DNA of 64,000 nt from a virus, in IMG/VR virus record IMGVR_UViG_3300035698_006717, positions 1 through 64,000 of that record; one strand, given 5' to 3'. Position 1 is the stretch's first letter, and each line of letters starts with the position of its first letter. This document shows positions 57,184 to 63,547 of the stretch, in pieces. The notes below the pieces were generated by a model that was given only the letters and a program-made list of their open reading frames with translations, had not been told where the DNA came from and made no database searches. Position numbers and translations under genes: made by a program.

Positions 57184-58221
57184 ATGAGAAAGGTAGATAC
57201 GAAAGGGAGCGGTGAAAGATTGTGGAGTAAATTTGGGTTTGAATTTACTTTTGTACACAAGGCTCCATACTTTAATTGTAATGAAATTTCTTGTTCTAAA
57301 TGCCCAGAGCGGCACAACGATGAGATATGCGGTAGTGTTCCTACTTCTACTTGCTATTATGATCAAATAGCTCCTTTCAGAAGAAAACTTCACATAGATA
57401 AATTCTTTCACAGTACTAAAGTAAGTAATGATCAGTCTATTGAATTGAATACTCCACCTTTCAATTCCATAGATGATATCCATGAGTATTATTGCAAATT
57501 ATCAAGTTTTATACAGCGTATGCCTTTTGTAGCTAAGTCAGATACTAGGTATGGAGGTGGCGGTCATATCCATGTAGAAATACCCAAGAGGATGATACAT
57601 GATGAACTGTACAAGTTTAAGTTCTTTGTCAACTTGTTTTCTGATGTGAGTAATAGACCATATTTGAATTGGATGTTTAATGAATATGGTGATAACATAT
57701 CTGCTGAGCCGTATTTGCTTAATGATGATTTGTGTGATAGTTGGAGTGATGATGTTGGTATGCATCTGATGAAATGTAAAGGTTTTGACTTTTGGAAGCC
57801 TGTTGGCGGTTATTGTATTACCAATAGCTGTGATTTTGGAAGACTAGAAGATTGTGATTGGGGAACAAAAGGAACCGCTATCAGCTATTCACCTGCACAG
57901 TATGAAAAACCAGATACAATTGAGTTTAGGATATTTGACGCACAAGCTACTTGGGAAGAGCTACTGAGTCATGTATTATTTGTGAACAGATATCTACAGT
58001 ATATAGATCAAATAACCAGAAAAAATGTCAGGATACCAGTTACAGTTAGGACTAGAAAACAAGTACTTGGGAAATCAGTAGCCAATAAGTGTGTTGGTGA
58101 ATTCTATAAGTTCATCTCAGTTCTTGGGCTGCCAAGTTCCCTATACAGATACTGTGAGCAGAACTACTTGGATAGAAAAGCTATTGGGTGCTTGTTACCA
58201 GAATGGGTAGATGAATTATAA
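57184..58221 (+). CDS. Amidoligase-like enzyme (COOH-NH2 ligase superfamily)
   Basis: 345 residues, AAGGAG upstream. Pattern of the phage/bacterial amidoligase family: KFGFEFTF (Glu20, the GxExE-type metal and ATP ligand), GGGGHIHVEIP near residues 122-132 (G-x-H-x-H-V), and DTIEFRIFDAQATWEELLSH near 244 (the EFR motif). A Cys-rich insert lies after the first motif (CNEISCSKCPERHNDEIC). These enzymes relate to glutamine synthetase and glutamate-cysteine ligase, and join an amine to a carboxylate using ATP. Substrate unknown; peptide tags or DNA/cell-wall modification are possible. Followed directly by promoter-like copy D. Confidence 0.6.
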   Translation: MRKVDTKGSGERLWSKFGFEFTFVHKAPYFNCNEISCSKCPERHNDEICGSVPTSTCYYDQIAPFRRKLHIDKFFHSTKVSNDQSIELNTPPFNSIDDIHEYYCKLSSFIQRMPFVAKSDTRYGGGGHIHVEIPKRMIHDELYKFKFFVNLFSDVSNRPYLNWMFNEYGDNISAEPYLLNDDLCDSWSDDVGMHLMKCKGFDFWKPVGGYCITNSCDFGRLEDCDWGTKGTAISYSPAQYEKPDTIEFRIFDAQATWEELLSHVLFVNRYLQYIDQITRKNVRIPVTVRTRKQVLGKSVANKCVGEFYKFISVLGLPSSLYRYCEQNYLDRKAIGCLLPEWVDEL

Positions 58222-58257
58222 TAAAATCATAACTCTTCAGCTAATTCAGATATATAC
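58222..58257 (+). promoter_or_regulatory. Repeated promoter-like element, copy D
   Basis: AAAATCATAACTCTTCAG followed by TATACT 13 bases on, then CTATACCC and an AGAGAGGAG ribosome site. Starts right after the amidoligase-like gene. Confidence 0.6.
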
Positions 58258-58289
58258 TACTTCTATACCCTTAAAGAGAGGAGCCTACT

Positions 58290-58679
58290 ATGGCTTGGAA
58301 TCCTAGTAAGAAGAAGTGGGAAAGAGATCCAGAACTTCCTGCCCGTAATACCCTTAAGTGGATAGGGCTTACGAGTGAAGAGAAATATGACGTTAATCTT
58401 CAGTTGGGTCATAGCTGGGGATTCCAGAACGTAATACGTGACGTAGAGAACGCCCCGAATGTTGCTATTGAGAAATACTGTGGAGCCTTTCGTATGGGAT
58501 TTGGGAAGAAGATAACTATTGATCCTGTTATCCGTAACGCTCTAAGAAAAGAGTTGATGAAGCGTTGCCGTGAAGGAATCTATATCTTTGCCTCTCGTAA
58601 TGAGAAAAGAAAGCTGAGACCTGTAGCTCGTATGCATGATGGAGCACCGACTGGTAAACTCGTTAAAGAATCTGCCTGA
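58290..58679 (+). CDS. Hypothetical basic protein
   Basis: 129 residues, GAGAGGAG upstream, first gene after promoter-like copy D. Basic alpha/beta with QLGHSWGFQNVIRDVENAPN and RNALRKELMKRCREG. GC-richer and C-ending codons as in other presumed highly expressed genes. Its stop overlaps ATG of a short frame that runs into a terminator, so transcription probably ends after it. Confidence 0.65.
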   Translation: MAWNPSKKKWERDPELPARNTLKWIGLTSEEKYDVNLQLGHSWGFQNVIRDVENAPNVAIEKYCGAFRMGFGKKITIDPVIRNALRKELMKRCREGIYIFASRNEKRKLRPVARMHDGAPTGKLVKESA

Positions 58680-58687
58680 TGGCAACA

Positions 58688-58726
58688 GGGGGGATTGGGT
58701 GCTTATTGAAGCATCGGAATCCCCCC
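58688..58726 (+). terminator. Strong hairpin terminator
   Basis: GGGGGGATT pairs with AATCCCCCC, and inside it GTGCTT pairs with AAGCAT around ATTG. The downstream sequence is GTATTATTT. Placed nine bases after the basic protein's stop; any frame read through it is likely spurious. Confidence 0.8.
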
Positions 58727-58747
58727 GTATTATTTGAAGGAGGGTTA

Positions 58748-58885
58748 ATGCTATTCTGGTATTTTTGCGCGGCTCGCAACTCTGAACCTTGTTATACTGA
58801 ATTAGATTCAGATGATGATCTAGATTTCAATTACAGAACTGGTGGTGATGGATTCTTTACTGTTGATATTTATGTGGGATATTGA
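58748..58885 (+). CDS. Small acidic hypothetical protein
   Basis: 45 residues from the ATG at 58748, which has AAGGAGGG six bases upstream; an open frame from 58679 would read through the terminator. Contains Asp-rich YTELDSDDDLDFNYRTGGD. No function known. Confidence 0.6.
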   Translation: MLFWYFCAARNSEPCYTELDSDDDLDFNYRTGGDGFFTVDIYVGY

Positions 58886-58897
58886 AAGGATAGTGCT

Positions 58898-59143
58898 GTG
58901 AAGATTCAAGATCTAGAGAACGGAATGGTATCCATGACTAGGGTTAGCCCTATTGATGGGAAAGAGAATACCATGATTATTGTATTGGATATGATCAGCT
59001 TTATGGCCTCGCATGCTATATGGGTAGGAGGTACGGATGTGCAAGGTGCTTTCCCTACCCTATCTGCAGATGAGCGTGAATTCATACGTATTGGCATCAC
59101 ACCTGATCAGTCTAAGGAGATGTATGAAGATGAAGAAGTTTAA
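58898..59143 (+). CDS. Hypothetical protein
   Basis: 81 residues, GTG start with AAAGGA upstream. Helix-strand composition (NTMIIVLDMISFMASHAIWV), acidic C-terminus (QSKEMYEDEEV). No family recognised; overlaps the next gene by about 20 bases. Confidence 0.6.
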   Translation: MKIQDLENGMVSMTRVSPIDGKENTMIIVLDMISFMASHAIWVGGTDVQGAFPTLSADEREFIRIGITPDQSKEMYEDEEV

Positions 59144-59345
59144 AGTTAATGGAGAATGCTTTTGCGAGGGAGGGACTTATGAGGCTCGTTCTCCTATGGA
59201 GGCTATGTACAAGCATCTCAAAGATGAGAAGAATATAAGTTTGGAGTGTTTCATGGAACCTATATTTAGTGGTAATGTAAAATTAACCACTATAATAGAT
59301 GGAATAACTGTTTGCGGCGGTTATGAGATAAGGGAGATGAAGTAA
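59124..59345 (+). CDS. Small beta protein
   Basis: 73 residues from the ATG at 59124 (AAGGAG four bases upstream; the next ATG at 59130 is also good). Reads KFKVNGECFCEGGTYEARSP, with two Cys and strands (KLTTIIDGITVCGGYEIRE). No motif. Ends in TAATG with the next gene. Confidence 0.6.
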   Translation: MKMKKFKVNGECFCEGGTYEARSPMEAMYKHLKDEKNISLECFMEPIFSGNVKLTTIIDGITVCGGYEIREMK

Positions 59346-59614
59346 TGAAAATAGTATCTCCCAAAACAAAAGTAGAATACATAGTAAGATGGCAGAAATT
59401 CGGATGGGTAGGATCTGCTATCAATGTGTATGTTAAGAAGAAGCTATTTAGTAAGATACCTTACAAGAAGCGTGTATGGCAGATATTTGGAGAAACTTTC
59501 TATGATATGGAAAGGATGTTCCCTGACAAGCTAACAGAACTATTCCATAAAGCCATGAATGAATATGAAGAGTATGTAGAGGCTTGGAATAATTCATTAA
59601 ACAAAGGAGATTGA
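59345..59614 (+). CDS. Hypothetical protein
   Basis: 89 residues, TAATG overlap. N-terminal beta, basic middle (VYVKKKLFSKIPYKKRVWQI) and helical C-terminus (HKAMNEYEEYVEAWNNSLNK). No family recognised. Confidence 0.55.
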   Translation: MKIVSPKTKVEYIVRWQKFGWVGSAINVYVKKKLFSKIPYKKRVWQIFGETFYDMERMFPDKLTELFHKAMNEYEEYVEAWNNSLNKGD

Positions 59615-59866
59615 ATGCTGACACCAAAAGACTATCTGACCGCTCTTGATGTTCAAGATGCTTGTAATCTTTCAGGCGTTGTCCTCTCATTTATGGGAGC
59701 TTTGGACAAGATTAGAGAGGAAGTGAAGGATACAGATAAGATCAATAAGCATCCTATATGCGTTCTATATTCTGACAAGATTGCTCACCTAACAGGAACT
59801 CAATCTTATGCTGTTACTGCTGTAAGTGAAGCATATCAGGCCTGTCACGATAGGAGTCCTGAATGA
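59615..59866 (+). CDS. Hypothetical protein
   Basis: 83 residues, starting right after the previous stop with AAAGGAG just inside that gene. Helical, with LDVQDACNLSGVVLSFMGAL and a C-terminal helix ending in CHDRSPE. No motif. Ends in ATGA. Confidence 0.55.
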   Translation: MLTPKDYLTALDVQDACNLSGVVLSFMGALDKIREEVKDTDKINKHPICVLYSDKIAHLTGTQSYAVTAVSEAYQACHDRSPE

Positions 59867-60138
59867 AAGGATACAAAGTATTTGACTATGTACTACCTGT
59901 TTGGTCAATCTGTCCTCTAGTAAATGCTGATACATCTTCAACTACTGATGAGGATGATAAGAAGCTTGATAAGTTTCAGGAATGCCTTAATGTCAATATG
60001 GAAACTCTGGAGGCCAAATCTTGGACAATAGATTGGCCAGATTCTGTTGATTCTGCCAAGTACTTTTCTACATATAATGAAGTTGATGGCTATCTTGGAG
60101 CAGACGTTGTTGGTGTAAAGATCTACTTTTTCTATTAA
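59863..60138 (+). CDS. Hypothetical protein
   Basis: 91 residues, ATGA overlap. Beta N-terminus (YKVFDYVLPVWSICPLV), an acidic linker (TSSTTDEDDKKLDKFQECLN) and a beta C-terminus. No motif. The stop codon touches promoter-like copy E. Confidence 0.55.
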   Translation: MKGYKVFDYVLPVWSICPLVNADTSSTTDEDDKKLDKFQECLNVNMETLEAKSWTIDWPDSVDSAKYFSTYNEVDGYLGADVVGVKIYFFY

Positions 60139-60172
60139 AGTCATAACTCGTCAGCTCATTCAAAGGTATATT
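60136..60172 (+). promoter_or_regulatory. Repeated promoter-like element, copy E
   Basis: AAAGTCATAACTCGTCAG, 12 bases, TATATT, followed by TATACCCGAACCGATAGGAG at the start of the leader. Confidence 0.65.
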
Positions 60173-60203
60173 CTCTTTATACCCGAACCGATAGGAGTCT
60201 GAT

Positions 60204-60392
60204 ATGACTGATGGAGAGAAGAAGATTGTTGAGGATTTCGTTCACCATGATATTAGAGATGAGCCTCATGTAATGACAACTATCGGAGATGTGTTTGATG
60301 ATGTTAATGTATTTATGAAGAATATTACTGATATTCATAGAGAAGAGAATCGGTTGCTGAAACTTTTGAGAAGCGGAGGGATAGGTGCTTGA
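60204..60392 (+). CDS. Small acidic helical protein
   Basis: 62 residues, GATAGGAG upstream, first gene after copy E. Helical and acidic (IVEDFVHHDIRDEPHVMTTI, DIHREENRLLKLLRSGG). Its end overlaps a GTG-started frame. No family recognised. Confidence 0.55.
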   Translation: MTDGEKKIVEDFVHHDIRDEPHVMTTIGDVFDDVNVFMKNITDIHREENRLLKLLRSGGIGA

Positions 60393-60558
60393 ATTTTCTG
60401 ATGGAATGAGTATTGATACTTCTGGTGATCTGAGAGTAATCTATAAGTCTGATGGATACTATGTTGTAGGTAATGGAATGATGTGCCCTGTGGATAGTCC
60501 TGAAGAAGGCAAAAGTCTGATGGAAGGGATGTCAAAAGATGGGTCAGCCACTAGGTAA
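60385..60558 (+). CDS. Small hypothetical protein
   Basis: 57 residues with a GTG start at 60385, GGAGGG just upstream, overlapping the previous stop. Beta-type MLEFSDGMSIDTSGDLRVIY and on to NGMMCPVDSPEEGKSLMEGM. Overlaps the next gene by 20 bases. Confidence 0.5.
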   Translation: MLEFSDGMSIDTSGDLRVIYKSDGYYVVGNGMMCPVDSPEEGKSLMEGMSKDGSATR

Positions 60559-60793
60559 TGGAGGGTTTATACTTGATAAGCCTCCTGAGATTAACGCCTT
60601 CCGTTTGTTGGCGTTGAAGGGAAGACTAAAGCTTGAAGTGAATACTGGCCTGAAGTTTAGTTCTCGTGGCCCAGCAACTGGTAATATGGTAAGGAAGGAA
60701 ATTGGTTCAACTACTCGTAGTAAGGCAAAGCTGTTGGCTGAATTTGAGACATACTTGAGACAACTAGGTGTATTGAATGATGGGAAGGAGTAA
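60539..60793 (+). CDS. Hypothetical basic protein
   Basis: 84 residues; ATG at 60539 with GGAAGGG some 16 bases upstream, so translation is probably coupled. Basic with GLKFSSRGPATGNMVRKEIG and a C-terminal helix SKAKLLAEFETYLRQLGVL. No motif. Confidence 0.55.
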   Translation: MGQPLGNGGFILDKPPEINAFRLLALKGRLKLEVNTGLKFSSRGPATGNMVRKEIGSTTRSKAKLLAEFETYLRQLGVLNDGKE

Positions 60794-60796
60794 CCT

Positions 60797-61066
60797 ATGA
60801 AGTTTATGCTCATACTGATATCTGTTCTATTATTTACCATTAATTCATATTCCGCTGAAATTGAAACATTTGTAACCTTGAGTAATAATCCTGATGCTGG
60901 TTGCGTGTTGATTACCTATTTGGATTATAGGCTATCTGAGGATGAGCCAAATACATATTCTTTGGTAAAGCTGTATGCTGAAGGGTGGAGGTTGGTTCAA
61001 GTAATCAGCATACCATCTTATAGAAGCAACTTATATGTTTACTACATGGAAAGGATCGGAAAGTGA
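60797..61066 (+). CDS. Small exported protein with signal peptide
   Basis: 89 residues, GGAAGGAG upstream. Residues 1-19 form a Sec signal (MKFMLILISVLLFTINSYSA) with a likely cleavage after Tyr-Ser-Ala. The mature part is a small beta protein with one Cys (DAGCVLITYLDYRL). Possibly acts outside the cytoplasmic membrane, for instance in superinfection exclusion or lysis control. Unknown family. Coupled by GTGA to the next gene. Confidence 0.6.
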   Translation: MKFMLILISVLLFTINSYSAEIETFVTLSNNPDAGCVLITYLDYRLSEDEPNTYSLVKLYAEGWRLVQVISIPSYRSNLYVYYMERIGK

Positions 61067-61326
61067 TTTATTATGCAATCCGTACAAAGTACTCTTCAGG
61101 AGTCAAAGGCTCCAGATGTATGGCTAGAGAGGCTGATGGTAGATCAGTATATATACCTTGGGGGTATGAAGTTAATTGTGACAAGAATCATCAGAATGCT
61201 GTGAGGAAACTTTGTGAGAAGTTAGGATTGTATGGTAAGCTTGCGTCAGGGTCTTTTAAGGGAGAGTTTGTTCACGTCTTTGTAGAAAGATATTACCAAT
61301 CTAAGTGTATTGAATTTGTTAACTAA
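61063..61326 (+). CDS. Hypothetical protein
   Basis: 87 residues, GTG start on the previous stop. Two to four Cys, strands (SVYIPWGYEVNCDKNHQNAV), a helix AVRKLCEKLGLYGKLASG. No motif. Its stop is next to promoter-like copy F. Confidence 0.55.
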   Translation: MIYYAIRTKYSSGVKGSRCMAREADGRSVYIPWGYEVNCDKNHQNAVRKLCEKLGLYGKLASGSFKGEFVHVFVERYYQSKCIEFVN

Positions 61327-61327
61327 A

Positions 61328-61363
61328 GAAAGTCATTACTCGTCAGGTGTTTCAGGTATATCT
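61328..61363 (+). promoter_or_regulatory. Repeated promoter-like element, copy F
   Basis: GAAAGTCATTACTCGTCAG, 10 bases, TATATC, followed by TATACCCGAACCGAGGAG. Confidence 0.6.
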
Positions 61364-61395
61364 TACCCTTATACCCGAACCGAGGAGAGCTGATT

Positions 61396-61722
61396 ATGGA
61401 ACTGCCGAAGAATGTTTGCGCATCGCTGGCTGATAAGAAGCTAATAGTTGATGAGACTAAGAAACTTCTTGCTTATGCGCATGTTGCTGATGATAACCTT
61501 ACTTGGCGCTTCCTAGCGGAGATGTTGGAGAATTCCTGCCGAGCTAATGCTGTTATTCAACTAGATTATTCCGAAGATGGTAGAGAAGGAAATAAGACTT
61601 GGTATATTATAGAAGGGATGGGGATGGGTGAGAAGTTCCTCTATATTGACTGTTCTAAGGCTGATACTCCTAATTGGGAATATTCTTGGAGTGCTATCTA
61701 TGATTTGAGAGATGAGAACTGA
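61396..61722 (+). CDS. Hypothetical protein
   Basis: 108 residues, CGAGGAG upstream, first gene after copy F. Helical N-terminus (CASLADKKLIVDETKKLLAY, LTWRFLAEMLENSCRAN), then a beta half with Trp residues (NKTWYIIEGMGMGEKFLYID). No family recognised. Confidence 0.6.
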   Translation: MELPKNVCASLADKKLIVDETKKLLAYAHVADDNLTWRFLAEMLENSCRANAVIQLDYSEDGREGNKTWYIIEGMGMGEKFLYIDCSKADTPNWEYSWSAIYDLRDEN

Positions 61723-61810
61723 TTATGATCTCAAATTGGAAGTGGAATTTAGTAATGAGATGTATGGGTACGTGGATGGATTGGTATAGAATAGGGTATG
61801 GTGAATGGTT

Positions 61811-61843
61811 GGGGGGAGAGCTGGTTACTCTTCCCCCGTTTTT
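61811..61843 (+). terminator. Rho-independent terminator
   Basis: GGGGGGAGAG pairs with CTCTTCCCCC (one G-T pair) around CTGGTTA, then GTTTTT. It stands 90 bases after the previous gene and directly before the ribosome site of the next. Confidence 0.85.
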
Positions 61844-61860
61844 ACATGAAAGTATTTATC

Positions 61861-62016
61861 ATGGATGTTATGACTGCTCCCTTGGAAGAACTACAAGCGT
61901 ATGTTGACTTCTTACATGAGGAGTGGGTAGATGATCTATTCTATTCAATATATGATGTAGTTGCTGAAGAACGCAACCGTGTTGAATCTATCATAGAGTT
62001 GAGATCTAACCCCTGA
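61861..62016 (+). CDS. Small acidic helical protein
   Basis: 51 residues from the ATG at 61861, with the same GAAAGnATTTATCATGG context as the next gene. The ATG at 61846 is less likely and earlier codons lie in the terminator. Helical and acidic (MTAPLEELQAYVDFLHEEWV, YDVVAEERNRVESIIELRS). No motif. Confidence 0.55.
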   Translation: MDVMTAPLEELQAYVDFLHEEWVDDLFYSIYDVVAEERNRVESIIELRSNP

Positions 62017-62027
62017 AAGGATTTATC

Positions 62028-62198
62028 ATGGAATTCAGAGGATTAACCAAACAGATGATCATCCCTATCGCTAGGCGGGAGGCTAATTTGTGTAACGCTT
62101 GGTGGATACTAAGAAACGCTCAGAAAGCTAATAATCCTGAAATTACTGCTCAAATGAAAGCTATGGCTAAAGACTTCATAGCTAGAAAGGACACGTGA
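62028..62198 (+). CDS. Small basic helical protein
   Basis: 56 residues, GAAAGGATTTATC before the ATG. Amphipathic, basic (LTKQMIIPIARREANLCNAW, AQMKAMAKDFIARKDT). One base separates its stop from the next ATG. Function unknown. Confidence 0.55.
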   Translation: MEFRGLTKQMIIPIARREANLCNAWWILRNAQKANNPEITAQMKAMAKDFIARKDT

Positions 62199-62303
62199 AT
62201 GGCTCTGTCAAAGATGGATAAGAAGGTACTTGCTGATATGTATAATTCTCTAAGAGCAACTATAATGGCTTGCGCTTCAGAAAGTATTGCTTGTGTCAGG
62301 TAA
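62199..62303 (+). CDS. Very small helical protein
   Basis: 34 residues, AAAGGA nine bases before the ATG, directly after the previous gene. Reads MALSKMDKKVLADMYNSLRA, with two Cys at the end. Coding likely from context only. Confidence 0.4.
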   Translation: MALSKMDKKVLADMYNSLRATIMACASESIACVR

Positions 62304-62307
62304 GCTG

Positions 62308-62646
62308 ATGCTTGTGATAGTGTTGTACATGATAACATTAAGATATGGATGGACAAAGATGACTAAAATTCAGATAGTCCCAAGAATAGGTGATATTGTT
62401 ATAGTCAATTACAAATATATGGTAGCTGATCAAGAGTCTAGTCAGTTTGTTGATTATATATTCAAGCACGTTGCTTTTGCTGGCGCTATTTCTTCATGGA
62501 GGTACTGCTCTACTAAGCCAAGCCTAAGTAGTGTTGTTGTTACATTTGGTACTGTTCAATTTAATTTCTCCGTCATCGAGCTTATTTGGACAGGACTCAA
62601 TATAGGATCTGAAAATCCTCATTATGTTGAAGTAAACTACCTATAA
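62308..62646 (+). CDS. Hypothetical protein with hydrophobic N-terminus
   Basis: 112 residues from the ATG at 62308 (AGGTAAG upstream). Another ATG at 62359 (MTKIQIVPRI) would remove the hydrophobic segment MLVIVLYMITLRYGW, so membrane anchoring depends on start choice. The rest is beta with aromatic residues (SQFVDYIFKHVAFAGAISSW). No family recognised. Confidence 0.5.
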   Translation: MLVIVLYMITLRYGWTKMTKIQIVPRIGDIVIVNYKYMVADQESSQFVDYIFKHVAFAGAISSWRYCSTKPSLSSVVVTFGTVQFNFSVIELIWTGLNIGSENPHYVEVNYL

Positions 62647-62662
62647 TCTTCAAACTCCTAGG

Positions 62663-62747
62663 AAGCCCGTAGAGCTTAGACAAGATCTAACCCTATCCTA
62701 GTACGCCTAAACCCCTTTCAAGACCGTAGCGAGCCGCCTAGGAGCTT
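62663..62747 (+). ncRNA. Structured non-coding element II (related to element at 57089)
   Basis: Part of the longest gene-free stretch in the window (62647-62853). Enclosed by CTCCTAGG (62655-62662) and CCTAGGAG (62737-62744), which pair perfectly and extend by A-T pairs past one mismatch. Inner sequence shares blocks in order with 57089-57176. No reading frame of note. Confidence 0.4.
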
Positions 62748-62784
62748 GTAATAGGCTTGTAGGTATAGAACCGAACCCGTAAAA

Positions 62785-62819
62785 GAAAGACATTACTATT
62801 CAGTCAGTTCAGATATACC
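62785..62819 (+). promoter_or_regulatory. Repeated promoter-like element, copy G
   Basis: GAAAGACATTACTATTCAG, 9 bases, TATACC, then CTATACCCGAACCGATAGGAG leading to the next gene. Confidence 0.6.
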
Positions 62820-62853
62820 TTATACCTATACCCGAACCGATAGGAGATGAAAG

Positions 62854-63036
62854 ATGGCTAGGATTTTTTGGGACGCCATAGTAGGTGAAGTATTCTTACC
62901 CTTGTGGTATCGGATATTTTGTAGAACAGTTTGTAAGATTTTTAGTCACAAACCTATGCGTAGCTTCCCTCCTGATTCAAATAGTAGTAATTGTATTGAT
63001 ACCTATTGTGAACGATGTGGCAAGTATTTGAACTAA
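62854..63036 (+). CDS. Small protein with Cys pair
   Basis: 60 residues, GATAGGAG upstream after copy G. Hydrophobic, aromatic N-terminus (MARIFWDAIVGEVFLPLWYR) and a C-terminal ribbon-like YCERCGKYLN. Could be membrane-associated by its N-terminus. Family not recognised. Confidence 0.55.
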   Translation: MARIFWDAIVGEVFLPLWYRIFCRTVCKIFSHKPMRSFPPDSNSSNCIDTYCERCGKYLN

Positions 63037-63054
63037 CCCCTAGGAGAAGATGAA

Positions 63055-63345
63055 ATGAATAAGCAGGAAGTGAAAGATAAGCTGTTGTACTTTGTTCGTC
63101 AGTACGGAAGACGTATTTCCTTGCCAGGTATATATAGTGATGCCTCTGGTATAGGTTCTTTGAGGACTGAAGGTTGTTCTTGTTGTGCTACTTCCTTTAG
63201 GTATTCAAAACACGATTGTGATGAAAATGACGCTGCAGATGAAATAATTCAATCCTTTACCATGGATGAACAAATAGAAATTGTTAAGGAGAGCTTGAAA
63301 GCAACTATCAAAGAGTACGGCCTTACCCCTTCTGACTTGGAGTAA
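63055..63345 (+). CDS. Hypothetical protein with Cys cluster
   Basis: 96 residues, TAGGAG upstream. LRTEGCSCCATSFRYSKHDC in the middle gives four Cys and one His, possibly a metal site; acidic helical C-terminus (MDEQIEIVKESLKATIKEYG). No family recognised. Confidence 0.6.
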   Translation: MNKQEVKDKLLYFVRQYGRRISLPGIYSDASGIGSLRTEGCSCCATSFRYSKHDCDENDAADEIIQSFTMDEQIEIVKESLKATIKEYGLTPSDLE

Positions 63346-63374
63346 TACCCTAATAACCCTTGAAAGGTGTTAAA

Positions 63375-63547
63375 ATGATTAGATACACTATAAAGCAAGT
63401 AGTTATGTAGCTGTAACAAACCTTATTTATGAACAGCTACGGTGTACACCAGCTGATCTAACAAAAATTCAAAAGAAATTGCTTATAGCTTGTAATAACA
63501 TGCTAGAACTACTCAGAACAATAAAAAAGGAGGTAGAATCAAAATGA
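63375..63547 (+). pseudogene. Small gene split by a frameshift
   Basis: ATG at 63375 with AAAGGTG upstream reads 11 codons (MIRYTIKQVVM) and stops. The overlapping -1 frame is open from about 63386 to a TGA at 63545-63547, which overlaps the next start (ATGA) exactly as real gene pairs do here, yet it has no usable start codon. Joining the two gives a helical protein of about 55 residues (LTKIQKKLLIACNNMLELLR). Either a one-base loss, a sequencing error or a frameshift. Confidence 0.4.

Noticed and set aside
58679-58747. Upstream part of the frame ending at 58885
   Set aside because: Crosses the G6/C6 hairpin terminator; the ATG at 58748 has AAGGAGGG and is the likely start.
55040-61110. Additional ACTCTTCAG matches near 55054 and 61090 as further promoter elements
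   Set aside because: Both lie inside coding frames and lack the rest of the upstream block and a well-spaced TATAYT box followed by a gene start.
61725-61907. 60-residue frame from ATG 61725
   Set aside because: Runs through the rho-independent terminator at 61811-61843 and overlaps a better supported gene at 61861. The 90 bases before the terminator hold nothing else I can support.
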